Below, one piece after another: positions 9,156 to 18,218 of a DNA stretch of 64,000 nt. A program made the translations under genes and the position numbers. This stretch comes from Deltaproteobacteria bacterium (GTDB taxonomy: Bacteria > Myxococcota > Kuafuiibacteriia > Kuafuiibacteriales > Kuafuiibacteriaceae). Position 1 is the first letter of the stretch. Each line of letters begins with the position of its first letter. Under the pieces are notes generated by a model. It was not told the origin of the DNA. It did not search any database and was given only the letters and a program-made list of their open reading frames with translations. The DNA is taken from assembly GCA_011526105.1 (NCBI GenBank), contig WYAZ01000031.1, forward strand, positions 62,001 to 126,000. The letters are read 5' to 3'.

Positions 9156-12100
9156 CTACGTCGCCCTGCGCGGCGACGGAGCACAAACAGCGCAACGAGG
9201 ACCATCCACGCCGCGCTTCCGGCCGGACGAGGGCCTTCCGGCGTCGAGCACCCGCATCCGCCCTTCAGCGCCGCGTTGTCCGTGGCCGAGTCGCTCGGGC
9301 CCAAGTCCGTCATGGGGGAAGCGTCTGTCGCCGAGACCGCGGCGTCGCGGCTGGCGTCCGGCGCGGGCTGCGCGTCCGAGCCCATGAGGGCGTCGACCGG
9401 CTCCGCATCGAGCGCACGACCCGCGTCGCCCACCTCGGAACCGTCCGCTGCACCCACCTCCGATGCTTCGGCGTCTCGTTCGCCGCCGTCTCGAACGACG
9501 CCGAGGTCCTCATCGACATCGGCGTCCCCGCCCGGGGATGCGTCGGATGCGCCCGCGTCGGGGTCACCTGGGTCCGCGTCGGCCGGCCCGCTCGCGTCCA
9601 TCGGGGTCCCGGCGTCGAGGCAGCCATCGGTGGGTGAGACCAGGGTGCAAGCGTTGTTACTGCAGGCGTGAATCGAGCACGGGTCTTGGTCTTGGCACTC
9701 GAAGTCGAAGTTGCAGCACGCCTGGTCGACCGAGAAAGTGCAGCTCCCAGACGGGCTGCAAGCACCTACCGAACATGGGTTGAGCGTCGTGCAGTCCGCG
9801 TCCGTCGTGCAGCAGCCCGCGCGCGGCTGATTCTGGCAGACGTTGTTCACGCACAGGTCCAGGGTGCACGCGACTCCGTCATTACACCCGCTCGAGTTCT
9901 CGCAGCAGTTGGCCACCGGCACCGAGGTACACGCCCCCGCGCTGCACGTGTCGGAGGTGCAGGCGAGTCCGTCGTTGCAGTCCGCATCGCTTGCGCAACA
10001 TCCCGGAGCCCATTCGTGTGTACAGAAGCCGCTCGGGCCGCCGAGACAGGCGTCCGCGGTGCATGAGTTGCCATCGTTGCATTCCCCGGTGGACGAACAG
10101 CAGCCTCCCGGGCCGATCGAACACGTGCCTCCGGGGCCGGAGCACTGATTGATCGTACAGTCGTCCCCGTCGTCGCAGTCGAAGTTGTGGTTGCAGCACC
10201 CGGCAACCGCGCTGTGACTGCAGACCCCGTTGCTGCACACGTCGTTCGTGCAGGCATCGGAGTCCGCGCAATCGGCGTTGCTCCCGCAGCAGCCTGGGAT
10301 CCGTGCATGGACACAAGCGCCGCTCCCGCCGCAGCGGTCGTTCGTGCAAGCATCGCCGTCGTCACAGCCGCCGCTCACGCAGGTGCTGACGGTGACGGAG
10401 ATCGAGGGTGAGGTCGTGCGATGGCCGGCTCGGTCTTCTGCGGTGACGCGGAGAGCGTGTGGACCTGGGGACAAGTTGGCGAACAGCACGCCGTTTCCAC
10501 CCTCGCTGGAGGAGACCAGGTTGCCGTCCACGAGGAGCTCGGTGCGCGTCACGTAGGAGCCCACGTCGCTCACGCTGGCCTGAACCACAGTTGTTCCGGC
10601 GGCGACGGTCGCGCCGTTCTTTGGCCACGTGATGATCGCGCTCGGGGGCTGGTTGTCGACGCACACGCCTACGGGGGCGGAGCGGCCGGTGCCTCCGTCG
10701 GAGGAGAGGGCGACGGCCTCGAGGCTTTGGCAGCCCGTGAAGCTGCTGGTCGACCAGCTCAGGCTGCCCAAGGCGCCCGTTATGTTGCCCACCGCGGTTC
10801 CGTTGACCAGCAGACTCACGCTTGTGAGCGGCGCGTCATCGACGCCCACGAGGCCAACGCTGACTGTGCCGCGCACGTACACGCCGGCCTCCGGCGTTCG
10901 GATGAAGGCCTGGGGCGTGGTTGGAGTGCCGCGTACCACCAACACCGGCAGGCTATCGATGTCGACGCCGTCGACCACGGCGCGGACACGGAGTTGGTGT
11001 GCGCCGAGGGCCCAGGTACGGGCGTCGATGATCGCGCTTCGTTCGCGCCCCAGGAGCGGGTTGGGCGTGACCGGCGCGTTGTCCACGATGAGCGTGACCG
11101 GGAGTGAGCTCTCCCCTTGAACTCCACCCGAACCTTCGCTCATCCATTCGAGCGCGAACCAGGCGCCCACGAGGGTGCCGTCCGCCGGCCGCTGGATCAT
11201 GGGCGCTCGCGACGGGCCCGAAGTCGCGGGATTGACTGTGACCGTGATGGGGACTGAGAGTCCCACGTTCTCTGAATGGTCGGTCCCACGGGCGGTGAGC
11301 ACGTGTGTTCCGAGCCCCGTCGCCGCGGTGTCCCAGCTGTAGAAGAGCGTGGTTTGGCGGGCCCCGGCGGCCACTGGGGCTCCATCGATGAACAGCACGA
11401 GGTCTCGGAGATCGGCGCTGCTCGTCGACTGCACGAACACGTTGGTCCATCCGGAGACCTGCGCTCCGTCCGCCGGCGAGCTGATGGAGACCGTGGGAGG
11501 CAAGGTGTCGCTGTCGTTCGCGGTCGAAAAGGCGATGGGCATCGCCGCCGCCGCTCGGCCGACGGCGTCGGCGGCAAAGACCGAGAGCGTGTGGGGTCCG
11601 TCTGCGAGACGCGAAGTATCGAAGTCCAAGCGGCCCGAGTTGTTGGTCAATGGGCTCTGACCCACAAACGCGCCGTCGAGTTCGAAAGAGAAGCGGGTGG
11701 GACTGAACCAATCGTCGTGGGCTTGAGAACCGAGCGCGACCCAGCCCGCGACGGGGCCGGCGCCGCCGGGGACACTCGCGACCGGCCAAGGCGGGGCCCA
11801 GTCAGCGCGGCTTCTTCGCTCGCGCAGTACATCCTCGATCTCGCGGCTGCAAGCCGGACAGGCCGCTACGTTGTTCGAGCGCATGAAGCAACTGGAGGCG
11901 GACCGGAAGATGCCGGTCGAGCAGTATTTTCCGCCTTGGATACAGCCGGGGTTTGAGCTCCGCTGGAACTTGAAACAGGTGCTGTCGGTGGTGACGTTGG
12001 CTTCGAACAGCAGGCCAGGCTCGCTCTGCGTGGTGCACAGCGCGCTCTCTTGATACTCGTCTGCCAGCCGAAAGAGCGCATGGCCGAGTTCATGCGTGAT

Positions 12101-12631
12101 GACTCCGCTGCTTCTTCGCATCCGGACGACACCGCCGGTGGCGAGTTGGGTGTTGTAGCTCGCGTTGGCGCGCCCGTTGCTCGAGTTCGCGACTGCGACG
12201 ACTACGTCCACGTCGGGTGCGTTCATCGCTGCGAGATTGATGCGTGGCGCGTTCGCGGTGATGAATGAGCCGGAAACCTGCATACCGAGCGCGGTGTCGT
12301 TCGGGTCGGTGTCCGCCACGTCGGTCGTCGCCGAGATGATGTCGACCACATGGAAGTTAAACATGCCGGGTTGGCGTCCATAGATGTTGGCGGGCGCAGT
12401 TCGGAACTCGTTGATGAGCCCGGTAGCGACCACCTGCCAGGATCCGGCGTCCGTGAAGCCATCACCGATGAGCACGACGTCGATGGCGATGTCGAGGTCG
12501 GCCTGTTCGATGGTGCTGGTCACGTTCGCGTTGCAGAGCTCGGGATACGTGACGCAGGTGGTTTGGGCCTGCGCGGACAGCGGAGCGAGATAGAGGGCGG
12601 TTGAGCCCAGAAGCAACGTCAGCTTCCTCAT
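9152..12631 (-). CDS. Secreted M64-type metallopeptidase with Ig-like and Cys-rich repeats and MYXO-CTERM
   Basis: An 1159-aa surface protein. Residues 1-22 are a signal peptide ending AQAQ. The catalytic domain carries ITHELGHALFRLADEY at ~178-193: the HExxH zinc site followed by ADEY, as in M64 (IgA peptidase-like) enzymes. Then come several Ig-like/cadherin-like beta domains (~275-745), about eight Cys-rich repeats (~765-1005), an Asp/Ala-rich linker, and a C-terminus with GGCGCS, a hydrophobic helix and RRRAGRRR, which is a MYXO-CTERM sorting signal. The protein is therefore probably anchored at, or released from, the cell surface. Its gene is coupled at both ends (ATGA overlaps) to a lipoprotein gene and a VOC gene. 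Confidence 0.92.
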   Translation of the reverse strand: MRKLTLLLGSTALYLAPLSAQAQTTCVTYPELCNANVTSTIEQADLDIAIDVVLIGDGFTDAGSWQVVATGLINEFRTAPANIYGRQPGMFNFHVVDIISATTDVADTDPNDTALGMQVSGSFITANAPRINLAAMNAPDVDVVVAVANSSNGRANASYNTQLATGGVVRMRRSSGVITHELGHALFRLADEYQESALCTTQSEPGLLFEANVTTDSTCFKFQRSSNPGCIQGGKYCSTGIFRSASSCFMRSNNVAACPACSREIEDVLRERRSRADWAPPWPVASVPGGAGPVAGWVALGSQAHDDWFSPTRFSFELDGAFVGQSPLTNNSGRLDFDTSRLADGPHTLSVFAADAVGRAAAAMPIAFSTANDSDTLPPTVSISSPADGAQVSGWTNVFVQSTSSADLRDLVLFIDGAPVAAGARQTTLFYSWDTAATGLGTHVLTARGTDHSENVGLSVPITVTVNPATSGPSRAPMIQRPADGTLVGAWFALEWMSEGSGGVQGESSLPVTLIVDNAPVTPNPLLGRERSAIIDARTWALGAHQLRVRAVVDGVDIDSLPVLVVRGTPTTPQAFIRTPEAGVYVRGTVSVGLVGVDDAPLTSVSLLVNGTAVGNITGALGSLSWSTSSFTGCQSLEAVALSSDGGTGRSAPVGVCVDNQPPSAIITWPKNGATVAAGTTVVQASVSDVGSYVTRTELLVDGNLVSSSEGGNGVLFANLSPGPHALRVTAEDRAGHRTTSPSISVTVSTCVSGGCDDGDACTNDRCGGSGACVHARIPGCCGSNADCADSDACTNDVCSNGVCSHSAVAGCCNHNFDCDDGDDCTINQCSGPGGTCSIGPGGCCSSTGECNDGNSCTADACLGGPSGFCTHEWAPGCCASDADCNDGLACTSDTCSAGACTSVPVANCCENSSGCNDGVACTLDLCVNNVCQNQPRAGCCTTDADCTTLNPCSVGACSPSGSCTFSVDQACCNFDFECQDQDPCSIHACSNNACTLVSPTDGCLDAGTPMDASGPADADPGDPDAGASDASPGGDADVDEDLGVVRDGGERDAEASEVGAADGSEVGDAGRALDAEPVDALMGSDAQPAPDASRDAAVSATDASPMTDLGPSDSATDNAALKGGCGCSTPEGPRPAGSAAWMVLVALFVLRRRAGRRR
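9615..10390 (-). repeat. Coding tandem Cys-rich repeats in the M64 peptidase
   Basis: About eight imperfect protein repeats of ~35-40 residues, each like CNDGNSCTADAC followed by a small loop, a second Cys pair and GCC. They resemble the Dictyostelium-type CTDC repeat. They form a rigid disulphide-rich stalk between the Ig-like part and the Asp-rich linker. The DNA is too diverged for recent tandem duplication. Confidence 0.8.
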
Positions 12632-13089
12632 TCTTCCACCCCGATCTCGGCCAAGATCCGTTCATCGGGGTGGGCGGTGCTGCGCAGTGCGAATCGTGTC
12701 TCCGGTCCGAAGGACGGGGCTCGCACGATGGTGGCGCCGCCCGCCCAAGCGGACTGCGCGGGGCCCGCGGGATCTCGGGCGCTTCCGATTCTGAGGGGAA
12801 CCCGGGCCAGAACTTGGCCGGCGACGCTGACCTCGACGACGTGGTCACCCGCGCTCGAGTTGTTGGTCTGTTTGCTGGCCGAGTAGGCGATGGGCCTTCG
12901 CTGCACCTCCGCAAAGCGTGCGGCGCCATCTGGGGTCAGAATCAGGGAGAGCAGCGCGGTCTCCGCTGCGATCGCCCCTGGGCGCAGCGCGCTTGGTACG
13001 AGGCTCTGGGCCCGCCCGCCGACACTCGCGCCGTCTGGGTCCGGGACGCAGGCAACTGAGAAGAGGAAGAGGAGCTTGGGCCAGCGCAT
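12628..13089 (-). CDS. Small lipoprotein coupled to the M64 peptidase
   Basis: A 153-aa protein. The ATG at 13089 is chosen over upstream codons because AAGGGAG lies just before it and the product then starts with a signal sequence and lipobox (LLFLFSVAC). The mature part is beta-rich (VVEVSVAGQVLARVPLRI) with no recognised family. The stop overlaps the peptidase start (ATGA, 12628-12631). A propeptide, inhibitor or anchoring partner of the peptidase is possible but is inferred only from coupling. Confidence 0.75.
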   Translation of the reverse strand: MRWPKLLFLFSVACVPDPDGASVGGRAQSLVPSALRPGAIAAETALLSLILTPDGAARFAEVQRRPIAYSASKQTNNSSAGDHVVEVSVAGQVLARVPLRIGSARDPAGPAQSAWAGGATIVRAPSFGPETRFALRSTAHPDERILAEIGVEE

Positions 13090-13188
13090 CGTTCTCCCTT
13101 CTGCATTAAGTGCGCCGCTCGAGTCCACGAGGATCTCTGCCGTTGTGAGACGGGTGGGGGGGATTTCAGAACCGAAGGCCGCTGCCAG

Positions 13189-13208
13189 GTGAGTCCTCTA
13201 GGAGTCAC
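13189..13208. promoter_or_regulatory. Imperfect 20-bp palindrome upstream of the lipoprotein-M64 operon
   Basis: GTGAGTCCT and AGGAGTCAC flank a central CT; eight of nine pairs match. It lies between the end of the PilT-like gene and the start of the lipoprotein gene, about 100 bp before the ATG. It could be an operator for this operon or the terminator of the upstream one; no U-tract follows. Confidence 0.4.
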
Positions 13209-13242
13209 AACTGATGCGGAGTCTCGAGGCTGCGACGAAGGC

Positions 13243-14859
13243 TCAGCCGACGACGTGACCGGCTTTTTCGAGCAGTTGCCGCATCTCACCGCGGGCGACC
13301 GACTTGGTATACGCCTCTTTGGGTGAGATCAGTCGGTCCTTCACGAAGAGCATCAGCGCATCGTTCAGGGTCTGCATGCCGATGCCTTTCTGCGTCTGCA
13401 TGATCGAGGCGATCTGGAAGGTCTTTCCGTCGCGAATCAGCGCCGCCACTGCCGCGGTCACGACCAAGATCTCGAGCGCTGCGATCCGTCCACCGCCGTG
13501 CTTCTTGCAGAGCGTCTGCGCGACGACGCCCTTTAGGCTCTCAGACAACATGACGCGCACCTGACTCTGTCGGTCGGTGGGGAACTGATCGATCACGCGG
13601 TCGATGGTGCTGACCGCGGTGTTGGTGTGGAGTGTTCCGAAGACGAGGTGGCCGGTCTCAGCGGTCTCAATCGCGATCGCGACGGTCTCGAGGTCGCGCA
13701 TCTCGCCGACCAGAACGATGTCTGGGTCCTCGCGGAGTGCGGCGCGAAGAGCGGCGGAGAAGCTCTTGGTGTGTGAGTGGACCTCTCGCTGATTGATGAG
13801 GCAGCGCAGGGGTTCGTGCACGAACTCGACCGGGTCTTCGATGGTAATGATGTGGTCCGTGCGCGTCTTGTTGATGAGATCGACCATCGCCGCGAGCGTG
13901 GTGCTCTTCCCCGAACCGGTGGGGCCGGTCACGACCACGAGGCCCTTCTGGAGATTGCAGAGACTCCGCACGACCGGAGGGATCTTGAGCTGATCCGCGG
14001 TCATGATCTCGCTCGGGATTACGCGCATCACCCCGCCCACCCCGCGGCGATCACGGAACACGTTCACGCGAAAGCGCGCGACGCCCGGGATCTCGTAGGC
14101 GAAGTCGGCGTCGTTCGTCTCAGCGAACTTCTCGACCATGTTGGCCGGCGCGGGTTCGAGCAGCCACGCCGCGAGCTCATCACTGCTGAGCGCCTTCTCG
14201 TAGCCGGGGATGCTCCCGATGTCGCCGTCCTTGCGCATCTTCGGGGGGAGGTTCGAGGTCAGATGAAGGTCAGAGCCCTTCTCCGCCACCAGCGCGCGCA
14301 GGATGGCGTCGATCTTCTTGGGGGCAGAAGTGAAGGTGATGGGTGCTTGCGCGGGCTTGACGGGGGTGGCGGGCTTGACCGAAGGCGCCGGCGCCATGGG
14401 CTCGGGCACCGGGCTGGCCGTCACCACGGGAATCGGCATCGGGCTGATCTTCGCGAGCGCAGGTGGCGCAGGTGCCTTGATGGCCTTCAGGTCCGTCGAG
14501 CCTTCCTCCAGAAATGTTCGTACAGGGTCCGAGGCGGCGCCGGCTTCGGCATGGCTCTCGGGTTTGATCTTCATGCTGAGTCGTGTGTCCTTCTTCAGCA
14601 GCTCTACGGACACCTTCCCGGATGGCGCGGTATATTCGAACTCGACCTCTCCGCTCGCTTCGTAGCGCCGAGCGATCTCGGTCGGCATCACGTTTCGAAT
14701 GAGAGTCTCGATCTGATCGGTGCGCACGTTCTGTGCGAGCAAGACCCGTTCTGCCCCCCGGGTGAGGAGGCGAATCGGACGCCCCGACTCGAACGAGAGC
14801 TCACCTCCGCGCTCCGCGTGCATGGCGCGGATGAAGCGATCGACCGGTCGGATGCTCAT
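13243..14859 (-). CDS. PilT-like type IV pilus ATPase with an extra N-terminal domain
   Basis: A 538-aa protein, against ~350 for ordinary PilT. The C-terminal ~360 residues hold the complete secretion-ATPase core: Walker A GPTGSGKS (~313-320), Asp box, Walker B with DPDIVLVGEMRD, and the His box ETGHLVFGTLHTNTA. The PAS-like N-domain of PilT is seen at IDAILRALVAEKGSDLHL (~190 on). A second, degenerate copy sits at residues 1-95 (FIRAMHAERGGELSF ... MPTEIARRYEASGEVEFEY), joined by a Pro/Ala-rich linker. The usual AIRNLIR retraction motif is altered to AVAALIRDGK. It is probably an accessory retraction ATPase. It overlaps the upstream gene by ATGA. Confidence 0.88.
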   Translation of the reverse strand: MSIRPVDRFIRAMHAERGGELSFESGRPIRLLTRGAERVLLAQNVRTDQIETLIRNVMPTEIARRYEASGEVEFEYTAPSGKVSVELLKKDTRLSMKIKPESHAEAGAASDPVRTFLEEGSTDLKAIKAPAPPALAKISPMPIPVVTASPVPEPMAPAPSVKPATPVKPAQAPITFTSAPKKIDAILRALVAEKGSDLHLTSNLPPKMRKDGDIGSIPGYEKALSSDELAAWLLEPAPANMVEKFAETNDADFAYEIPGVARFRVNVFRDRRGVGGVMRVIPSEIMTADQLKIPPVVRSLCNLQKGLVVVTGPTGSGKSTTLAAMVDLINKTRTDHIITIEDPVEFVHEPLRCLINQREVHSHTKSFSAALRAALREDPDIVLVGEMRDLETVAIAIETAETGHLVFGTLHTNTAVSTIDRVIDQFPTDRQSQVRVMLSESLKGVVAQTLCKKHGGGRIAALEILVVTAAVAALIRDGKTFQIASIMQTQKGIGMQTLNDALMLFVKDRLISPKEAYTKSVARGEMRQLLEKAGHVVG

Positions 14860-15380
14860 CGCGACCCCTCTTGCAGCGAGCTCACCGCCACGACGCGGTC
14901 TCGGCGGACGAGATAGAGATGATCGTCGGTCCGGAGTGGGAAATAGGCGGAGAGTCCCTCGAGGTAGTCGCCGAGGCGCCTTGCGCCACTGGGCAAGAGG
15001 TAGCGCAAGACGCCTTCGAGTGTGGTCCCGTCGTCGAGGGCAAGGCTCACCCGGGCGTTGACGCTCTCCGCCGCACTTTCCGCTTCGAGGTCCAACTCGT
15101 CGATGGCCGTCATCAAGTCGAGGCGCACCCAGAGGACGTGCTCGCGGCTCAAGAACTCGATCTTGGCGCGGAGGTCTCCGGTCTCGGTGTGGGCCTCGCC
15201 CGAACCCGGGGTGCGGGCGGGGATGAACCTTCGCAGCTGCAGGAGATCCTGCAGACGCTCTTTGGGGGCTGTGGTCTCGTCCCCGGCCAAGAAGAGCTCG
15301 ACCTTCCGGACTCGTCCACGCGCATCGCGGATCTCCACGTCGACGGTGTGCTTGGGGACGACCAATAGCGCTGTGTTCAT
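14856..15380 (-). CDS. Unknown protein coupled to the PilT-like ATPase
   Basis: A 174-aa soluble protein from ATG 15380 (MNTALLVVPKHT). A GTG at 15458 would add 26 polar residues with no homology signal, so it is not used. The sequence has two beta-rich parts: VDVEIRDARGRVRKVELFLAG near the start, and ARVSLALDDGTTLEGVLRYLLP followed by DYLEGLSAYFPLRT and HLYLVRRDRV. The last part suggests a small-molecule or RNA-like beta fold. No family is assigned. The 4-bp overlap with the ATPase gene implies a joint role in pilus or motility control. Confidence 0.7.
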   Translation of the reverse strand: MNTALLVVPKHTVDVEIRDARGRVRKVELFLAGDETTAPKERLQDLLQLRRFIPARTPGSGEAHTETGDLRAKIEFLSREHVLWVRLDLMTAIDELDLEAESAAESVNARVSLALDDGTTLEGVLRYLLPSGARRLGDYLEGLSAYFPLRTDDHLYLVRRDRVVAVSSLQEGSR

Positions 15381-15487
15381 ACCGAGGACCCTGGTCTGAC
15401 CCGAGGCCAACTTCGAATCAACCTGCCGAGCACGCAGCGCTCCGGGGCTCGAGTCCACCTACATGGGACGCAAAGCCGACTCCGGCC

Positions 15488-18007
15488 TCACAGAGAGGCC
15501 GAGACGTCGAAGCTCGACTCTGCGTGCCTCAGCAGCACCACGCCACTGACCGTGCCATCCACAAACACATAGGGAACTCCGGGCGACGATTCGGTGGGGA
15601 TGAGGGCGCCGTGGCCCTGGTAGGCCGCAGGGTAGGGGGTCCACACGCAGACCTCGCCCGACTCGCAGAGGTGGTTCTCGTTCCCCAGACCGTCGCCGCT
15701 CAACTCCGTGGCGCGATTGACGAACGTCGCGACGCAGTCGGTGCCGTCGTGCACCGAACCCGGATGAAGGCGGCCGCAGGCCTCCGCGTCTAGGCCGCCG
15801 CCCCATGAGTGTGTCTGAACCGTGTCGCCGTTCGGAAGGGGCTGCTGAAGAATCGCATCGGCCTTGGTCTTGATGAGGGCGAAGTCCCAGACCTGACAGG
15901 CCGCGCCGATGGCAGAGTACGAGGCCTCCGCGATGCGGCACGCTTCGAGGGTGTCGCTGCAGGGGCCGACCTGAGAACAGTCGGGCGCGGCGTGACAACC
16001 CATGTTGCCCCAGCCGCGGAACCAGTACTCGAAGCTCAGCCAGTCGGTCACGTTGTCGGCCGGCGAAGAGCCCGGCGGGCCCACCCAAGTCACGTTGCCT
16101 TGCGGATTCTCCATGTCGACCGCGCGCCCGACGTAGCCGCCGAGCGTGAGGTCGACGTTCGGGAGCGCTTGCTGGGCGGTCGAGGTGCGCTGATCCATCT
16201 CGCAGCTCTGCGTGTTGGTGTTCTCCATGATGCCGTAGGAGGTCGGCGGCGGATTGGCGCTCATCGAGTTCGGCAGGTAGCACTCGTTGCAGCAGGAGCC
16301 GGGGGAGCTCACCTGATAGGCGGGGCATCCGACGGCGCAGGGGCGAATGTTACCCGAGACGCAGCTCAGGTCGTTGCCCGAGCCGCTGTCCCAGTAGCTG
16401 TTGCCCACCGCAGAGAAACGACCGTGGAAGGCACTGCCCTCGCGGGCCATGTCGTCGAAGCCGAAGCGCGCGTTGAGTGTCGAGTGCACGTCGATGTACT
16501 GCGAGTTGGTGCCCGGGCTCTCGAAGCCGTTCCAGCCGTTGGCGGTGGCGTTCATGCGCATGTAGGTCGAATCGCCGCCGCGGGGACGAAACCCGTCCCG
16601 AAGGTTCGACACCGTGCTCACGTTCTGAAAGACACAAGAGTCGCAGCCGGTATCCACGCCGTCGCCGGCGTTGTTGAAGCTGAGCACGTGGGCCCAGCTA
16701 TTGCTCTGATTCCCGCTGTTGGAGACGCTGATGCCCGGCCGTGGCTGATTAAACTGCTGGTTGGACACTACGATGTGACTGAAAGCGTTCCGACGATTGG
16801 TGCTGCTCAACTCCAAGCCGAAGCCCTGATTTCGAGAAGCACGAAGGTGCCGGAACACCGAGTCTTGCATGCCCACAAAGAAGAAGCCGCGGTCCGTGTT
16901 GCGCCCGGACGCTGCGTATTCGACCCTCAGCGCTCGCGAGTTGCGGAAGTCGAAGCCGGCCTCGCCGAAGTTCTCTGCCCGCGCGTTGCGAATGACACCT
17001 CGGTGCGCCGATGCCACGTGGATGCCTTCGCGGCTCCCGAGGGCGCCGCGCCAGTGGCCTTCGATCCAGAAGAAGTCGCGGTTGGCGAGGACCGCGCGGT
17101 TGTTGCCGAGGTCCGGCGAGTATCCGAGGACGACACCGGGCTGGACCACCAAGGTCGCGTGGGTCGCTTCGAGATGAAACTCGTAGTCGCCGGCCTGGCG
17201 CACGATGTTCACGTCCCAGGAGTTCTGCACCGTGCTCGACGTGGTGACGTCCACGATGGGGTTCGACCACCAGGTCGAAGGCGCGCTGGTGTGAATCGGA
17301 CCGGTGGCGTCGCTGATCGTGACCGAGTTCGTCCGCCAACGGACGTTCGCGAAGTCGATGAGGCCCGAGAGGTGGAAGCCGTCTCTGAGGCCGGTGGAGA
17401 TCATGCGCGCGTTGCCCGCGACCTCGACGCAGCGCCAGTCAAACGCGCCCAAGGCGTCGGTGGCGGTGAGTCCGGCGCATGAGGCCCGGTTGGGCACCGT
17501 CACCCAGCGAAGCTCTCCGGCGTGGAAGCAGCCCGAGAAGGCCTTCAGGGCCGACGTGTCGCAGGTGGCGCCGGTGGCGCGTGAGAGATCCGCGCCGTCG
17601 TTCTCCAGATGCTCCGTCCAACGTCCGCTCCCGACCGGAACAGTCACCTCTGCTTCGACGGTGGTGAGGACGCAATCTGTGTTGCAGTAGGTGCAGCTCG
17701 TGGTTCCTGGGTCACACGCAACGTCGGTGTTCCTCGCGCCTTCGTCGCAGGTCTCGTTCGGATCTTGCACGGTGTCGCCGCAGGTGTCGCCCGCATCGAC
17801 GATCTGCGCGTCCGGACGACTCGCGTCGTTCGTAGTGGCGTCTAGGCGCACGGTCGCATCGGCTTGCGCGTCGCGGCTGCTGGCGTCTTGGCCGGGGATC
17901 GGTCCTCCGGTGTCATTCGCTCCGGCGTCGGTGGAGGGCTCGCTGTCGCCGCAGGCGATGAGTGAGGCGAGGAACCAGGGCGCGAGGCCGAGCAGTCGTT
18001 TCGACAT
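15488..18007 (-). CDS. Large lipoprotein with right-handed parallel beta-helix repeats
   Basis: An 839-aa protein. The start at ATG 18007 gives a clear signal and lipobox (WFLASLIACGDSEPS) and lies 8 nt after a TAGCCT box; the frame is open further upstream but without a signal sequence. A linker rich in Asp, Ala and Thr (~25-80) and a Cys-containing myxobacterial-type segment (CDPGTTSCTYC) follow. The central part (~300-560) shows repeated G-x-x-x-x-N/D turns such as GVIRNARAENFGEAGFDFRNS and GFGLELSSTNRRNAFSH, typical of a beta-helix. It is likely a surface adhesin or polysaccharide-binding or -cleaving protein; no catalytic signature is visible. The C-terminal third has many cysteines. Confidence 0.8.
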   Translation of the reverse strand: MSKRLLGLAPWFLASLIACGDSEPSTDAGANDTGGPIPGQDASSRDAQADATVRLDATTNDASRPDAQIVDAGDTCGDTVQDPNETCDEGARNTDVACDPGTTSCTYCNTDCVLTTVEAEVTVPVGSGRWTEHLENDGADLSRATGATCDTSALKAFSGCFHAGELRWVTVPNRASCAGLTATDALGAFDWRCVEVAGNARMISTGLRDGFHLSGLIDFANVRWRTNSVTISDATGPIHTSAPSTWWSNPIVDVTTSSTVQNSWDVNIVRQAGDYEFHLEATHATLVVQPGVVLGYSPDLGNNRAVLANRDFFWIEGHWRGALGSREGIHVASAHRGVIRNARAENFGEAGFDFRNSRALRVEYAASGRNTDRGFFFVGMQDSVFRHLRASRNQGFGLELSSTNRRNAFSHIVVSNQQFNQPRPGISVSNSGNQSNSWAHVLSFNNAGDGVDTGCDSCVFQNVSTVSNLRDGFRPRGGDSTYMRMNATANGWNGFESPGTNSQYIDVHSTLNARFGFDDMAREGSAFHGRFSAVGNSYWDSGSGNDLSCVSGNIRPCAVGCPAYQVSSPGSCCNECYLPNSMSANPPPTSYGIMENTNTQSCEMDQRTSTAQQALPNVDLTLGGYVGRAVDMENPQGNVTWVGPPGSSPADNVTDWLSFEYWFRGWGNMGCHAAPDCSQVGPCSDTLEACRIAEASYSAIGAACQVWDFALIKTKADAILQQPLPNGDTVQTHSWGGGLDAEACGRLHPGSVHDGTDCVATFVNRATELSGDGLGNENHLCESGEVCVWTPYPAAYQGHGALIPTESSPGVPYVFVDGTVSGVVLLRHAESSFDVSASL

Positions 18008-18015
18008 GGGGCCGG

Positions 18016-18044
18016 AGGCTAGCCGCGTCGAGGGGCCATGGAAA
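18016..18044 (-). promoter_or_regulatory. Leaderless-type promoter of the beta-helix lipoprotein
   Basis: On the minus strand TTTCCA (18044-18039), 17 bp, TAGCCT (18021-18016), then 8 nt to the ATG at 18007. No Shine-Dalgarno. It sits opposite another leaderless-type promoter in a 211-bp divergent spacer. Confidence 0.5.
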
Positions 18045-18180
18045 GGCGCCGGAGCCACTCTCTCGGGCAGGGCGGCGCATGGTGGACCGAACGTCGGCAC
18101 ATCAACGCACCTCTGAGTTGCGGAGCATGGAGCCGCGCTTGCCGGATGCGTGTCTGCGCCCTTCATCGAGTGGTCGCGCA

Positions 18181-18209
18181 TTCGGTCGGGGCCTTGGGCG
18201 TGTTAGGGT
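18181..18209 (+). promoter_or_regulatory. Leaderless-type promoter of the ATP-grasp-like gene
   Basis: TTCGGT (18181-18186), 17 bp, TAGGGT (18204-18209), then 9 nt to the GTG at 18219. No Shine-Dalgarno. The rest of the 211-bp divergent spacer shows no other clear element. Confidence 0.45.
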
Positions 18210-18218
18210 CCTTGGCTC

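Noticed and set aside
9615-10390. Regularly spaced repeats as a CRISPR array
   Set aside because: They are in frame, encode diverged Cys-rich protein repeats and lack identical DNA units and spacers.
15809-17482. 557-codon plus-strand frame opposite the beta-helix lipoprotein
   Set aside because: The minus-strand product has signal peptide, lipobox and repeat pattern; this frame is rich in Arg, Val and His without structure.
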